This document shows positions 10,140 to 18,670 of a DNA stretch of 64,000 bases, piece after piece; within the stretch, counting starts at the first letter, position 1; each line of letters opens with the position of its first letter. Position numbers and translations under genes: made by a program. The notes beneath the pieces were generated by a model. It was given only the letters and a program-made list of their open reading frames with translations, was not told the DNA's origin and did not search any database. The stretch covers positions 620,001 through 684,000 of the forward strand of contig NZ_JAFDOE010000002.1 in the NCBI RefSeq assembly GCF_018342065.1. Direction: 5' to 3'. This DNA is from Citrobacter sp. FP75 (GTDB lineage: Bacteria > Pseudomonadota > Gammaproteobacteria > Enterobacterales > Enterobacteriaceae).

Positions 10140-11540
10140 TTAACGCGAACTGTGCAGCGGTGCTTTTTGCCACGATAGCAGCTTTTTCCAGCGTGCCATA
10201 ATCGGCACGGTGCAAATAATCGTGATGGCTAACAGCCCGGTTGAGATAACTTCCAGCTGTTGTGCCGGACGAAACAACATTGCTACCAGTACAAAACCAA
10301 TAAAGCCGATCACCAGCCACGTCAGCCACGGATAGAGCCACATTTTCATCTTGATATCAGTCCCTTCCGCCAGCAGGATTTTGCGCATCCGCAGTTGGGA
10401 AATGGCAATGACCAGATAGACCAGCAGCGCGATGGCGCCAGAGCTGTCGATGAGAAATTTAAACACTTTTGCCGGTGCGTAATAATTCACGATCACGGTG
10501 AGAAACGCCGCCCCGGTGGAGAGCAGCACGGCGACATAAGGCGTTTTACTGCGGTTAGTTTTTCCCATAAAGGCCGGGGCATCGCCGCGACGACTCAGGG
10601 AATAAAGCATACGGGAGGAGGTATACAGCGCCGAGTTCAGACAGCTGGTCACCGACAGCAATATCACGCAATCCATAATCAGTTTGGCGTGCGGGATATG
10701 CAGCAGCTCCAGCACCGAGCGGTAAGAGCCCACCTCTTTTAGTCCCGGCATGTTCCATGGGATCAGCGCGACCACCACGAAAATGGAACACAGATAGAAG
10801 ATGGAAATACGCCAGATAACCGAGTTGGTGGCGCGCACGATGTGTTTATCCGGCGTGTCGGATTCTGCGGCAGCAATGGTGACAATCTCAGCCCCCATAA
10901 AGGAGAACATGGTGATCAGCATTGCGCTTAGCACCGCGCCAAAACCGTTGGGCATAAAGCCACCCTGATCCCACAGTCTTGATACTCCGCTTACCTCGGC
11001 GTACGGATAAAAACCGCTAATTGCCGCTGCACCCAGGGCGATGAACGCCAGGATGGCGATCACTTTGCACAGCGCCAGCCAGAACTCAAACTCACCGTAA
11101 TTTTTAACGCTCAGCAAATTACTGCCGGTTAATGCCAGCGTGATAACCAGGGAAAATAACCAGATGGGAACGCCCGGGATCCATGAATGCAGGATGATGG
11201 CGGCAATATTGGCTTCCAGCGGGATAACCAGCACCCAGAACCACCAGTACAGCCAGCCGATGGTATACCCTGCCCACGGGCCGATGGCTTTATCGGCATA
11301 GGTGGAAAACGATCCGGTATCTGGCGTGGCGACGGCCATTTCGGCCAGCATACGCATAATCATCACTACCAGTAACCCGGCGAACAGATAGGCCAGCAGT
11401 ACCGCCGGACCGGCTTCTGCAATGGCCACGCTTGACCCTACAAACAGACTTGCGCCGATAACGCCGGCAATAGACAGCATGGTGACGTGGCGTGATTTCA
11501 GCCCGCCCCCTAAATCATGTGATTGCGACACTTGCCCCAT
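10140..11540 (-). CDS. gabP: GABA permease GabP
   Basis: Inner-membrane 4-aminobutyrate:H+ symporter of the APC family. The 466 residues equal the E. coli length and contain about 12 membrane helices. The amphipathic channel-forming consensus region AESDTPDKHIVRATNSVIWR and the APC signature GVIGASLFVGSS near residues 28-39 are seen. GAGAGG precedes the ATG. It lies after gabT with a 186-bp spacer carrying REP units, so expression may fall off before gabP. Confidence 0.95.
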   Translation of the reverse strand: MGQVSQSHDLGGGLKSRHVTMLSIAGVIGASLFVGSSVAIAEAGPAVLLAYLFAGLLVVMIMRMLAEMAVATPDTGSFSTYADKAIGPWAGYTIGWLYWWFWVLVIPLEANIAAIILHSWIPGVPIWLFSLVITLALTGSNLLSVKNYGEFEFWLALCKVIAILAFIALGAAAISGFYPYAEVSGVSRLWDQGGFMPNGFGAVLSAMLITMFSFMGAEIVTIAAAESDTPDKHIVRATNSVIWRISIFYLCSIFVVVALIPWNMPGLKEVGSYRSVLELLHIPHAKLIMDCVILLSVTSCLNSALYTSSRMLYSLSRRGDAPAFMGKTNRSKTPYVAVLLSTGAAFLTVIVNYYAPAKVFKFLIDSSGAIALLVYLVIAISQLRMRKILLAEGTDIKMKMWLYPWLTWLVIGFIGFVLVAMLFRPAQQLEVISTGLLAITIICTVPIMARWKKLLSWQKAPLHSSR

Positions 11541-11627
11541 CTTTAAACCTCTCGAAAGTATTTCACTTGGGAGAGCACCCCGGCATTCCCGCGCTGGGGC
11601 ACGCGTATTATTGTTATTGATCCTGCT

Positions 11628-11712
11628 TGCCGAATGGCGGCTCCGCCTTATCCAGCCTACGGATTGCGTTTTTTGTTGGCCGGATAAGGCGCGTTTGCGT
11701 CATCATCCGGCA
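11628..11712. repeat. BIME-like pair of REP units between gabT and gabP
   Basis: Two facing REP-type units, TGCCGAATGGCGG...CCGCCTTATCC near 11628-11653 and GGCCGGATAAGGCG...ATCCGGCA near 11678-11712, separated by a short spacer. Sequence and placement within an operon are typical of enterobacterial BIMEs, which modulate mRNA stability and bind gyrase or IHF. Confidence 0.8.
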
Positions 11713-11726
11713 CAGGTGCAAACGTG

Positions 11727-13010
11727 TTAGCCTTGCTTCGCCTCGGCAAAACACTGAGCGATAATGTCCAGCCCCTGGCGGATTTGCCCCTGTTCAATGG
11801 TTAGCGGAACAAGGATGCGCAGCACGTTGTAGTACGGCCCACAGGAGAGCAGGATCAGCCCTTTATCACGGGCGCGGGCGACAATCTCGGCGGTCAATTT
11901 AGCGTTAGGCTTATTGCGATCGCCATCCTCGAACAGTTCGATAGCAATCATCGCGCCGAGACCGCGCACGTCGCCTATCTCGCGGTGGGTTTCGGCAATC
12001 GCCAGCAGACCGTTGCGCAGGGTGTTGCCGAGGTCATTGGCTTTTTGCAGCAGGTTTTCCTGTTCGAAAATATTCAGCACCGCCAGCGCGGCGGCGCAGG
12101 CAATGGGGTTTCCGGCATAGGTGCCGCCCAGACCGCCCGGTGGGATCGCATCCATGACTTCGGCGCGTCCGGTCACGCCCGCCAGCGGGAAGCCTCCGGC
12201 AATGGATTTAGCGAAGGTGGTAATATCCGGTGCGACGCCCATCTGCTCCATGGCGAACAGCGTGCCGGTCCGGCCCGTGCCGCTCTGCACTTCATCGGCA
12301 ATCAACATGATCCCATGCTCATCACAAATGGCGCGCAGGCGCTGCATAAAAGCAGGTGAGGCGGCATAAAAACCGCCTTCGCCCTGGATGGGTTCAATGA
12401 CGATGGCGGCAATATCTTCCGGCGCGGCATCGTTTTTGAAGATGCGATGGATGCTGGCGATGGCATCGTCTTCGCTGATGTCATGCAGCGCGCAAGGATA
12501 CAGGGCGCGATAGACGTGGCCCGGCATCAGTCCCATCCCGGCTGAGTAAGGATTTACCTTGCCGGTCAATGACAGGGTGTAGTGGGTACGGCCATGGTAC
12601 GCGCCGCTGAAGGCGATCGTACCGCTGCGTTTGGTGGCGGCGCGGGCGATTTTCACTGCGTTTTCCACCGCTTCGGAGCCGGTAGTCACCAACAGGGTTT
12701 TCTTGGCGAAATCGCCCGGCACTTTCTGGTTCATGATTTCGCACAGTTCCAGGTACGGCTCGTAGGCCAGCACCTGGAAGCAGGTATGCGACAGCTTTTT
12801 CAACTGCGCTTCTACCGCCGAGACAATCTGTGGATGCAGGTGGCCGGTATTCAGCACTGCGATACCGCCGGCAAAGTCGAGGAATTCGCGTCCTTCAACG
12901 TCCCAGACCCGGCAGTTTTCTGCGCGCTCGGCAAAAATCGGGTGGATCTGCCCTACGCCACGAGGGACCGCGTTGCTACGACGTTGCATGAGTTCTTTGT
13001 TGGTGCTCAT
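11727..13010 (-). CDS. gabT: 4-aminobutyrate aminotransferase GabT
   Basis: Class III PLP aminotransferase converting GABA and 2-oxoglutarate to succinate semialdehyde and glutamate; it also handles 5-aminovalerate in lysine breakdown. The 427 residues carry the PLP lysine Lys268 in TTFAKSIAGG and the aspartate in LIADEVQSG, at the same numbering as E. coli GabT. It lies 24 bases after gabD in the operon. Ribosome binding site GGAG upstream of the ATG. Confidence 0.96.
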   Translation of the reverse strand: MSTNKELMQRRSNAVPRGVGQIHPIFAERAENCRVWDVEGREFLDFAGGIAVLNTGHLHPQIVSAVEAQLKKLSHTCFQVLAYEPYLELCEIMNQKVPGDFAKKTLLVTTGSEAVENAVKIARAATKRSGTIAFSGAYHGRTHYTLSLTGKVNPYSAGMGLMPGHVYRALYPCALHDISEDDAIASIHRIFKNDAAPEDIAAIVIEPIQGEGGFYAASPAFMQRLRAICDEHGIMLIADEVQSGTGRTGTLFAMEQMGVAPDITTFAKSIAGGFPLAGVTGRAEVMDAIPPGGLGGTYAGNPIACAAALAVLNIFEQENLLQKANDLGNTLRNGLLAIAETHREIGDVRGLGAMIAIELFEDGDRNKPNAKLTAEIVARARDKGLILLSCGPYYNVLRILVPLTIEQGQIRQGLDIIAQCFAEAKQG

Positions 13011-13034
13011 CAGGTGTTCTCCAGTATTATTTTA

Positions 13035-14483
13035 TTAAAGTCCGATGCACATATATTTGATTTCTAAGTAATCTTCGATGCCGTATTTCGATCCTTCACG
13101 GCCAAGACCGGAGGCTTTGATGCCACCAAAGGGGGCGACTTCGTTGGAGATAATGCCAGTGTTAATCCCGACGATGCCGTACTCCAGCGCTTCGCCCACG
13201 CGGAAAACGCGGCTTAAATCACGGGCGTAGAAATAGGCGGCCAGACCGAACTCGGTGTCGTTAGCCTGCTGAATCACGTCGGCTTCATCGGTAAAACGGA
13301 ACAGCGGTGCCAGCGGGCCAAAGGTCTCTTCTTTGGCGACTTTGGCGTGGTTGGGAACATCAACAAGGATGGTCGGCTGGAAGAAATTACCGCCCAGCGT
13401 GTGAGCTTTACCGCCGGTGAGCACCCGGGCGCCTTTATCCAGCGCGTCGGCGATGTGCTCCTGCACTTTAGCGACCGCTTTCTCGTCGATCAGCGGTCCG
13501 GTGGTGACGTCAGGTTGCAGGCCGTCACCGAGGTTCAGTTTGTTTACCGCCTGCTGAAGCTTTTCGGCGAAACGGTCATACACGCCGTCCTGTACGTACA
13601 GGCGGTTGGCGCAGACGCAGGTCTGTCCGGCGTTGCGAAACTTCGAGGCCAGCGCGCCTTCAACGGCTTTGTCGAGATCGGCATCGTCAAAAACGATAAA
13701 CGGCGCATTGCCGCCCAGTTCCAGCGACACTTTTTTGATGTCTTTAGCGCACTGTTGCATCAATTGGCGACCAATTTCAGTCGAGCCGGTAAACGACAGT
13801 TTGCGCACCAGCGGATTGCCGGTCAGCTCGTTGCCGACCGCGCTCGCTGAACCGGTCACCACGCTGAAAACACCTGCCGGGACCCCGGCGCGATTAGCCA
13901 GTTCTGCCAGCGCCAGCGCGGAGAACGGCGTCTGGCTGGCGGGTTTAAGCACCATGGTACAGCCTGCCGCCAGTGCTGGGCCGGCTTTGCGGGTGATCAT
14001 CGCGGACGGAAAATTCCACGGCGTAATCGCGGCGGTCACGCCGATGGGCTGCTTAATGACGATCAGGCGTTTATCGGCCTGATGGCCGGGGATCGTGTCG
14101 CCATAAATGCGTTTACCTTCTTCGGCAAACCACTCAATAAAGGAGGCGGCATAGGTAATTTCGCCTTTAGCTTCCGCCAGCGGCTTACCCTGCTCGAGGG
14201 TCATCAGGCGGGCGAGATCGTCCTGGTGCTCAATCATCAGGTTGAACCAGCGGCGCAGGATAGTCGCTCGCTCTTTGGCGGTCAGCGCACGCCAGGCGGG
14301 CAGCGCACGGTTAGCGGCTTCAATGGCTTCGCGGGTTTCATCTGCCCCCATTTTCGGTACGCTACCCAATTGCTGACCGTTGGCCGGATTGGTTACTGCG
14401 AGGGTCTCGCCGCTGTTGGCGTCACGCCAGTGGCCGTCAATCAGTGCCTGCTGGCGAAACAAGGTGGGATCGTTAAGTTGCAT
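13035..14483 (-). CDS. gabD: Succinate-semialdehyde dehydrogenase (NADP+) GabD
   Basis: Oxidises succinate semialdehyde to succinate, and glutarate semialdehyde in lysine degradation. The 482-residue aldehyde dehydrogenase has catalytic Cys289 in NAGQTCVCAN and general base Glu255 in LELGGNAPF. Length equals the E. coli enzyme. AGGAAG precedes the ATG. It lies between lhgO (23-base gap) and gabT in the glutarate/GABA operon. Confidence 0.96.
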   Translation of the reverse strand: MQLNDPTLFRQQALIDGHWRDANSGETLAVTNPANGQQLGSVPKMGADETREAIEAANRALPAWRALTAKERATILRRWFNLMIEHQDDLARLMTLEQGKPLAEAKGEITYAASFIEWFAEEGKRIYGDTIPGHQADKRLIVIKQPIGVTAAITPWNFPSAMITRKAGPALAAGCTMVLKPASQTPFSALALAELANRAGVPAGVFSVVTGSASAVGNELTGNPLVRKLSFTGSTEIGRQLMQQCAKDIKKVSLELGGNAPFIVFDDADLDKAVEGALASKFRNAGQTCVCANRLYVQDGVYDRFAEKLQQAVNKLNLGDGLQPDVTTGPLIDEKAVAKVQEHIADALDKGARVLTGGKAHTLGGNFFQPTILVDVPNHAKVAKEETFGPLAPLFRFTDEADVIQQANDTEFGLAAYFYARDLSRVFRVGEALEYGIVGINTGIISNEVAPFGGIKASGLGREGSKYGIEDYLEIKYMCIGL

Positions 14484-14506
14484 GATTGCTTCCTGTCGTA
14501 AAAAGT

Positions 14507-15775
14507 TTAACGGGTAAAGGCGGCGTGTAATGTCTCCACGCTACGTGCCGCACGCAGCGTGCGTCCGGGATTACTCTGGTTTTCCAGCAGCGCGTGAACT
14601 TTGCTGACGATATGCGCGCCGATGGGGATCGCCGACGTTGCCGCCGGAGAAGGGGCGTTACAGGTGTGAATTGAGCGTGGCGTGGTGACAAACAGGAAAT
14701 CGTCGATCAGCTTGCCGTCTGGCGATACCGCCTGCGCCCGCACGCCCGCAGGCCACGGCTGTAGATCCTTCTGCGTCAGGCTCGGGCAGTACTTTTGTAC
14801 CAGCCGCAGATAGCCGCTTTTGCACAGCGAATTCTTCATTTCGCCAAGCCCGGATCGCAGGTTGTTTTGCAGCACGCGGCGGATGCCGGAAGAGCCGAGG
14901 ATCTCCAGCGTATCGCTGAGCGAGAAGTCGCGTTTACGGTAGCCTTCGCGTTTAAACGCCAGTACCGCGTTAGGGCCGACCGTGACGCTGCCGTCGATCA
15001 TGCGGGTAAGATGCACGCCGAGAAACGGCATTGCCGGGTCGGGGATGGGATAAATTAGATGGTTAACTATCTGGTTATGTTCTGACGCCAGACGGAAGTA
15101 TTCGCCACGGAACGGACAGATGATAAAACCGGGCTCGACGCCGAGCATTTTCACCAGTCGGTCAGCCATCAGTCCGGAGCAGCTAATCAGCGTCGCGCCC
15201 TCATATTCCTGGCCCTGACGGGTATGTACAATCACGCCCGCCGCGTGTTCTTTCAGCGCGCTGACTTCGGCGTTATAAATAATCTCGCCACCTTTGGCCT
15301 GGAAAATCTTCGCCATCGCGGCGGTCACTTCGCGGTAGCTGACAATCCCGCTCGACGGGACAAAAATCCCGCCCAGCCCGGTGATGTTGGGTTCGCGCTC
15401 GTGTAGCTCCTCGGCGTTCAGCCATTCGCGCTCCAGACCGTTGGCAGTGGTGCGATCCCACAACGCGCGCATGCGCTCCATTTCCAGCTCTGAGGTGGCG
15501 ACCAGCATCTTTCCGCAGACGTCATAGCGGATGTCATTTTGATCGCAAAAGGCTTTAGTGGCGCGATTGCCAGCCAGACAAAACTGAGCCTTCAGGCTGC
15601 CGGGGGTGTAATAAACCCCGGCATGAATCACGCCGCTGTTGTGGCCCGTCTGGTGACAGGCCGGGCCGGACTCTTTTTCCAGCAGCGCGATTCTGGCGTC
15701 AGGGTAGACATCAATCAGTTGCATGGCGGTCGACATGCCGATAATGCCACCGCCAATAATCACAAAATCATACAT
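14507..15775 (-). CDS. lhgO: L-2-hydroxyglutarate dehydrogenase (quinone) LhgO
   Basis: FAD enzyme that oxidises L-2-hydroxyglutarate made by GlaH back to 2-oxoglutarate and feeds electrons to the quinone pool. The N-terminus MYDFVIIGGGIIGMSTA has the GxGxxG dinucleotide-binding fingerprint. I start at 15775, giving 422 residues as in E. coli; a longer open frame to 15841 would overlap the end of glaH. The Glu-Lys of LLEKESGPACHQTGHNSG contacts FAD in relatives. It is the second gene of the operon, 19 bases after glaH. Confidence 0.95.
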   Translation of the reverse strand: MYDFVIIGGGIIGMSTAMQLIDVYPDARIALLEKESGPACHQTGHNSGVIHAGVYYTPGSLKAQFCLAGNRATKAFCDQNDIRYDVCGKMLVATSELEMERMRALWDRTTANGLEREWLNAEELHEREPNITGLGGIFVPSSGIVSYREVTAAMAKIFQAKGGEIIYNAEVSALKEHAAGVIVHTRQGQEYEGATLISCSGLMADRLVKMLGVEPGFIICPFRGEYFRLASEHNQIVNHLIYPIPDPAMPFLGVHLTRMIDGSVTVGPNAVLAFKREGYRKRDFSLSDTLEILGSSGIRRVLQNNLRSGLGEMKNSLCKSGYLRLVQKYCPSLTQKDLQPWPAGVRAQAVSPDGKLIDDFLFVTTPRSIHTCNAPSPAATSAIPIGAHIVSKVHALLENQSNPGRTLRAARSVETLHAAFTR

Positions 15776-15794
15776 CCGCTTAATTCCTTCGCGC

Positions 15795-16772
15795 TTACTG
15801 ATGAGTCTGGTAGTGGTTGGTAGCGTAGGCAAAATAACCACGCTGGCGCATCAGTTCGCGGCGCAGGTCCGGATGCGAGGTAAAGCGATCGCGACCATGT
15901 AGCCAGAACAGGTTGTTGATCAGCAGGAATTTGCCGACTGAAACCGGAACGGACAGGATACTTTTGCTGGTTTCCAGCGCATCGGACAGGTCGCTGAGCC
16001 AGACACCTTCTTCATAATCTTTTGGCTGGACGAACTGGTCAATGTAGCGCATCACCGGGCGACCCTGCTGGTCGACGTCAAACACCGGATGAAACACGTC
16101 CTGGGTGACATTTTTGCTTGGCGGTGCGGCAAAGCGCATCGCGCGGCGGGCCAGCGGGTGCGTGAAGTAGTGGTCCAGATGTTCCCAGTCGTCGAGGTGC
16201 AGCAACAGCGAGTTACCGCCGGTCATGTTCTGCTCGTCGATTTTCATCATCAGCACGTAGTCGGTTACCTCTTCGAGGTAGGTGCCGTCGTTATGCAGTT
16301 CCATCACGCGGTGCGGCTGGCGCAGGTAGCTGTCTGAGTTATCGACGTTTTTCACCACAAATCGCGCGTAGTATTGACCGCTCATCGCATCAAAGTTGGA
16401 GCGCCCAATCAGATGTGCCACCGCCGTCGCCAGCTTGACCATCTCCTCCGCCTGCGCCACGTCATCGACGCCTTCCGCGTTGATCAGCAATGCGCCTTCG
16501 GCACGATCCAGCAGCGTTTTTAGCAGCAGCGGTTGCAGTTGATTGCCGCACAAATCATTGAGGATGTTCGCCACTTTGAAGCGTAAGAAGGATTTGTATT
16601 CCAGCGCCTGCACTGGCCACTGCGCCACGGCTTGCAGAAATTGCTCCGCGGTCTGGGCAGAAAACGTCAGTTCCAGCAGGCGTGGAGATTGGGCTGACGG
16701 TTTCAGCGTGAAGCCGCTGTAGTGCTGGGTTGGATCTTCAGCGTTCGGTTGTACGGCAGTCAGTGCGTTCAT
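15795..16772 (-). CDS. glaH: Glutarate 2-hydroxylase GlaH (CsiD)
   Basis: Fe(II)/2-oxoglutarate-dependent oxygenase that hydroxylates glutarate to L-2-hydroxyglutarate. Starting at the ATG at 16772 gives 325 residues, the E. coli CsiD length, with GAGAGG upstream. Iron ligands His160 and Asp162 in MELHNDGTY are seen, with a third histidine in [12 protein letters not shown]. It is the first gene of glaH-lhgO-gabDTP-glaR. In E. coli it is induced by carbon starvation through sigma-S and cAMP-CRP and repressed by GlaR. Confidence 0.95.
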   Translation of the reverse strand: MNALTAVQPNAEDPTQHYSGFTLKPSAQSPRLLELTFSAQTAEQFLQAVAQWPVQALEYKSFLRFKVANILNDLCGNQLQPLLLKTLLDRAEGALLINAEGVDDVAQAEEMVKLATAVAHLIGRSNFDAMSGQYYARFVVKNVDNSDSYLRQPHRVMELHNDGTYLEEVTDYVLMMKIDEQNMTGGNSLLLHLDDWEHLDHYFTHPLARRAMRFAAPPSKNVTQDVFHPVFDVDQQGRPVMRYIDQFVQPKDYEEGVWLSDLSDALETSKSILSVPVSVGKFLLINNLFWLHGRDRFTSHPDLRRELMRQRGYFAYATNHYQTHQ

Positions 16773-16838
16773 CAGAGTCGATCCTCTCAGTAGATTGTCA
16801 GGGAGACATGGCGCTGCTCGTTTCGTAGCCATAAATTA

Positions 16839-16851
16839 AAAATATCTACAT
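16839..16851 (-). promoter_or_regulatory. Candidate GlaR operator upstream of glaH
   Basis: On the minus strand the sequence ATGTAGATATTTT fits the ATGT-N5-TTTT half-site pattern that I recall for GlaR (CsiR) in the E. coli glaH promoter. It ends 67 bases upstream of the glaH start codon. Only one clear site is seen, so this is moderate support. A TGTGA half-site at 16894-16898 could belong to a CRP site but has no good partner. Confidence 0.45.
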
Positions 16852-16996
16852 TTTTGAAAAACGCGCACAGAATGGGCTTGTTTGTTTATTATTTGTGATC
16901 AAAAACAACAAATATTTAACATTATAAACGGTGGGGATAAATGCCAGCAGAAGGAGAGGGGAGGGAAAAGTTATTTTAAAACAGGGGATTAATCAG

Positions 16997-17024
16997 GCTG
17001 CCGCAGACGGAATGCCGCGGCAGC
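16997..17024. terminator. GC-rich hairpin downstream of the SDR gene
   Basis: GCTGCCG at 16997-17003 pairs with CGGCAGC at 17018-17024. It lies just after the stop of the minus-strand SDR gene, in the position of a terminator, but has no T tract in that direction, so its function is uncertain. Confidence 0.45.
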
Positions 17025-17031
17025 AAAAATG

Positions 17032-17634
17032 TCAGTAACCGACTTTATAAATACGTCCGGTTTGGATGCCTTCGACGCTGCGGCGATAGGCGTTGGCGAC
17101 CGTGGCGGCAGGGACGCTTTCAAAACCGGGGAAGAACCCGTCATAGGCAGCGGCGGATTCACTCAGCACGGTAGGGCTTATCAGGTTGATGCGTATGCCG
17201 CGCCCTAATTCACAGGCTGCGGCGCGCACAAACCCTTCCAGCCCAGCGTTGACCGTTGCCGCGCTGGCCCCCTGCACAATGGGCTCATGGGCGATAATGC
17301 CGCTAATCAGCGTGATGGACCCGCCATCGTTGAGATAATGCTGTCCGGTTAATGCCAGCCGCACCTGGCCCAGCAATTTATCCTGCAATCCCTGATTAAA
17401 CTCGCCTTCGGTCATGGTCGACAGCGGACCAAAAAACAGGCTCCCGGTGGCGGAAACAATGGCATCCACCTTGCCAATTTTTTCAAATAGCGTCTGCACG
17501 CTGCGTTGTGAGGTGATATCGACCTGGTAATCACCCTGTGTGCGGCCCACGCGGACAATCTCATGCTTGCGACCCAATTCTTCTGCGACTGCGCGACCGA
17601 CGGTACCGCTGGCACCAATAATGACGATTTTCAT
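17032..17634 (-). CDS. Atypical short-chain dehydrogenase/reductase-fold protein
   Basis: A 200-residue Rossmann protein beginning MKIVIIGASGTVGRAVAEEL, with the SDR nucleotide fingerprint GASGTVG at residues 7-13 and an SATGS element near the NAG position. The region that should hold the catalytic YxxxK reads GASAATVNAGLEGFV, without Tyr or Lys, so normal SDR chemistry is doubtful. I start at the ATG at 17634 because GGAGG lies eight bases upstream. The gene is divergent from a LysR regulator that probably controls it. Substrate unknown; a nucleotide-binding or sensor role is possible. Confidence 0.82.
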   Translation of the reverse strand: MKIVIIGASGTVGRAVAEELGRKHEIVRVGRTQGDYQVDITSQRSVQTLFEKIGKVDAIVSATGSLFFGPLSTMTEGEFNQGLQDKLLGQVRLALTGQHYLNDGGSITLISGIIAHEPIVQGASAATVNAGLEGFVRAAACELGRGIRINLISPTVLSESAAAYDGFFPGFESVPAATVANAYRRSVEGIQTGRIYKVGY

Positions 17635-17732
17635 AACCACCTCCGCAATAGTGTGAGCCACTATTCTTTAATGAAAATGAAATCGGATAAACTGGCTAAA
17701 AGTTAGATGATTACTAACCAGAGGTTTGTAAT

Positions 17733-18623
17733 ATGGATAAGTTACGCGGTATGGAAACGTTTATCGCCGTGGTGGAAAGCGGCAGCTTTACCGGGGCGGC
17801 AACGCGGCTGGAGATGTCGGCGGTGATGGTGGGGAAATATATCGCGCTGCTGGAAGCGCAGCTCGGTACGCGACTGCTGGAGCGCAACACCCGTCGCCAG
17901 AGCCTGACCGATGCCGGGCGCGTCTATTTTGAGGAAGCGCGTCGCGTGCTGGAACAGGTGTCGATAGCCGAACGTTCGGTGGAGCGGCTGCGTTTGGCCC
18001 CGGCGGGGACGCTGCGCATCAGCGCACCCACCTCCTTTGGTGCCTGTGTAATCTCGCCGCTGGCCGCGGCGTTTTTACAACGCTGGCCGGAAGTGCGCAT
18101 CGAGCTGGATCTGACCAACCGGATGGTTGATCTGGTGGATGAAGGGGTCGATCTGGCGATTCGCATTGGCGATATTCATCAGACCGACGTGGTGGCGAAA
18201 TACCTGTGCCCTTATCGCATGGCGATCTGTGCGTCAGCAGACTATCTGGCACGCCACGGTACGCCCCGGACGCCCGCGGATCTGGCGGATCATCTGTGCC
18301 TATCTCACACCGTGTGGACGGCGCGTAATGAATGGAAGCTGCCGGGTATGGAAGGCGAGGTCAGATGGAAACGCGAGGCGATCCTGCGCTGTAACGATGG
18401 CCACGGCCTGCGCATGGCGGCGGTAGCGGGCGCGGGCCTGCTGCTACAGCCGGAAGTGTTACTGGCAGAAGAGCTTGCCAGCGGCAAACTGGTTCGAGTG
18501 CTGGAAGGGTTTACGCCGCAGCCGCGACCGATTCATCTGCTGTGGCGCCAGGATTTACGCCCATTGCCCAAGTTGACGCAGTTTGTCGAGCACGTGTTGG
18601 AAGGAACTCAGGGTTTACGCTGA
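17733..18623 (+). CDS. LysR-family transcriptional regulator
   Basis: A 296-residue LysR regulator. Residues 1-60 contain the helix-turn-helix (ESGSFTGAATRLEMSAVMVGKYIALLEAQLGTRLLERNTRR) and about 90-290 the periplasmic-binding-protein-like effector domain. It belongs by appearance to the CrgA/YafC-like group of LysR proteins. It is divergent from the atypical SDR gene with 98 bp between starts, the classic LysR layout, and so probably regulates it. Effector unknown. Confidence 0.88.
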   Translation: MDKLRGMETFIAVVESGSFTGAATRLEMSAVMVGKYIALLEAQLGTRLLERNTRRQSLTDAGRVYFEEARRVLEQVSIAERSVERLRLAPAGTLRISAPTSFGACVISPLAAAFLQRWPEVRIELDLTNRMVDLVDEGVDLAIRIGDIHQTDVVAKYLCPYRMAICASADYLARHGTPRTPADLADHLCLSHTVWTARNEWKLPGMEGEVRWKREAILRCNDGHGLRMAAVAGAGLLLQPEVLLAEELASGKLVRVLEGFTPQPRPIHLLWRQDLRPLPKLTQFVEHVLEGTQGLR

Positions 18624-18631
18624 AATAAAAA

Positions 18632-18665
18632 TGCCGGATGGCGCTGTGAACTACGCCATCTGGCA
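18632..18665. repeat. REP palindrome between the LysR gene and tctA
   Basis: TGCCGGATGGCG at 18632-18643 pairs with CGCCATCTGGCA at 18654-18665 with one mismatch. It lies between the convergent LysR gene and tctA and has the same stem sequence as the REP at 3737-3766. Confidence 0.8.
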
Positions 18666-18670
18666 TATGA

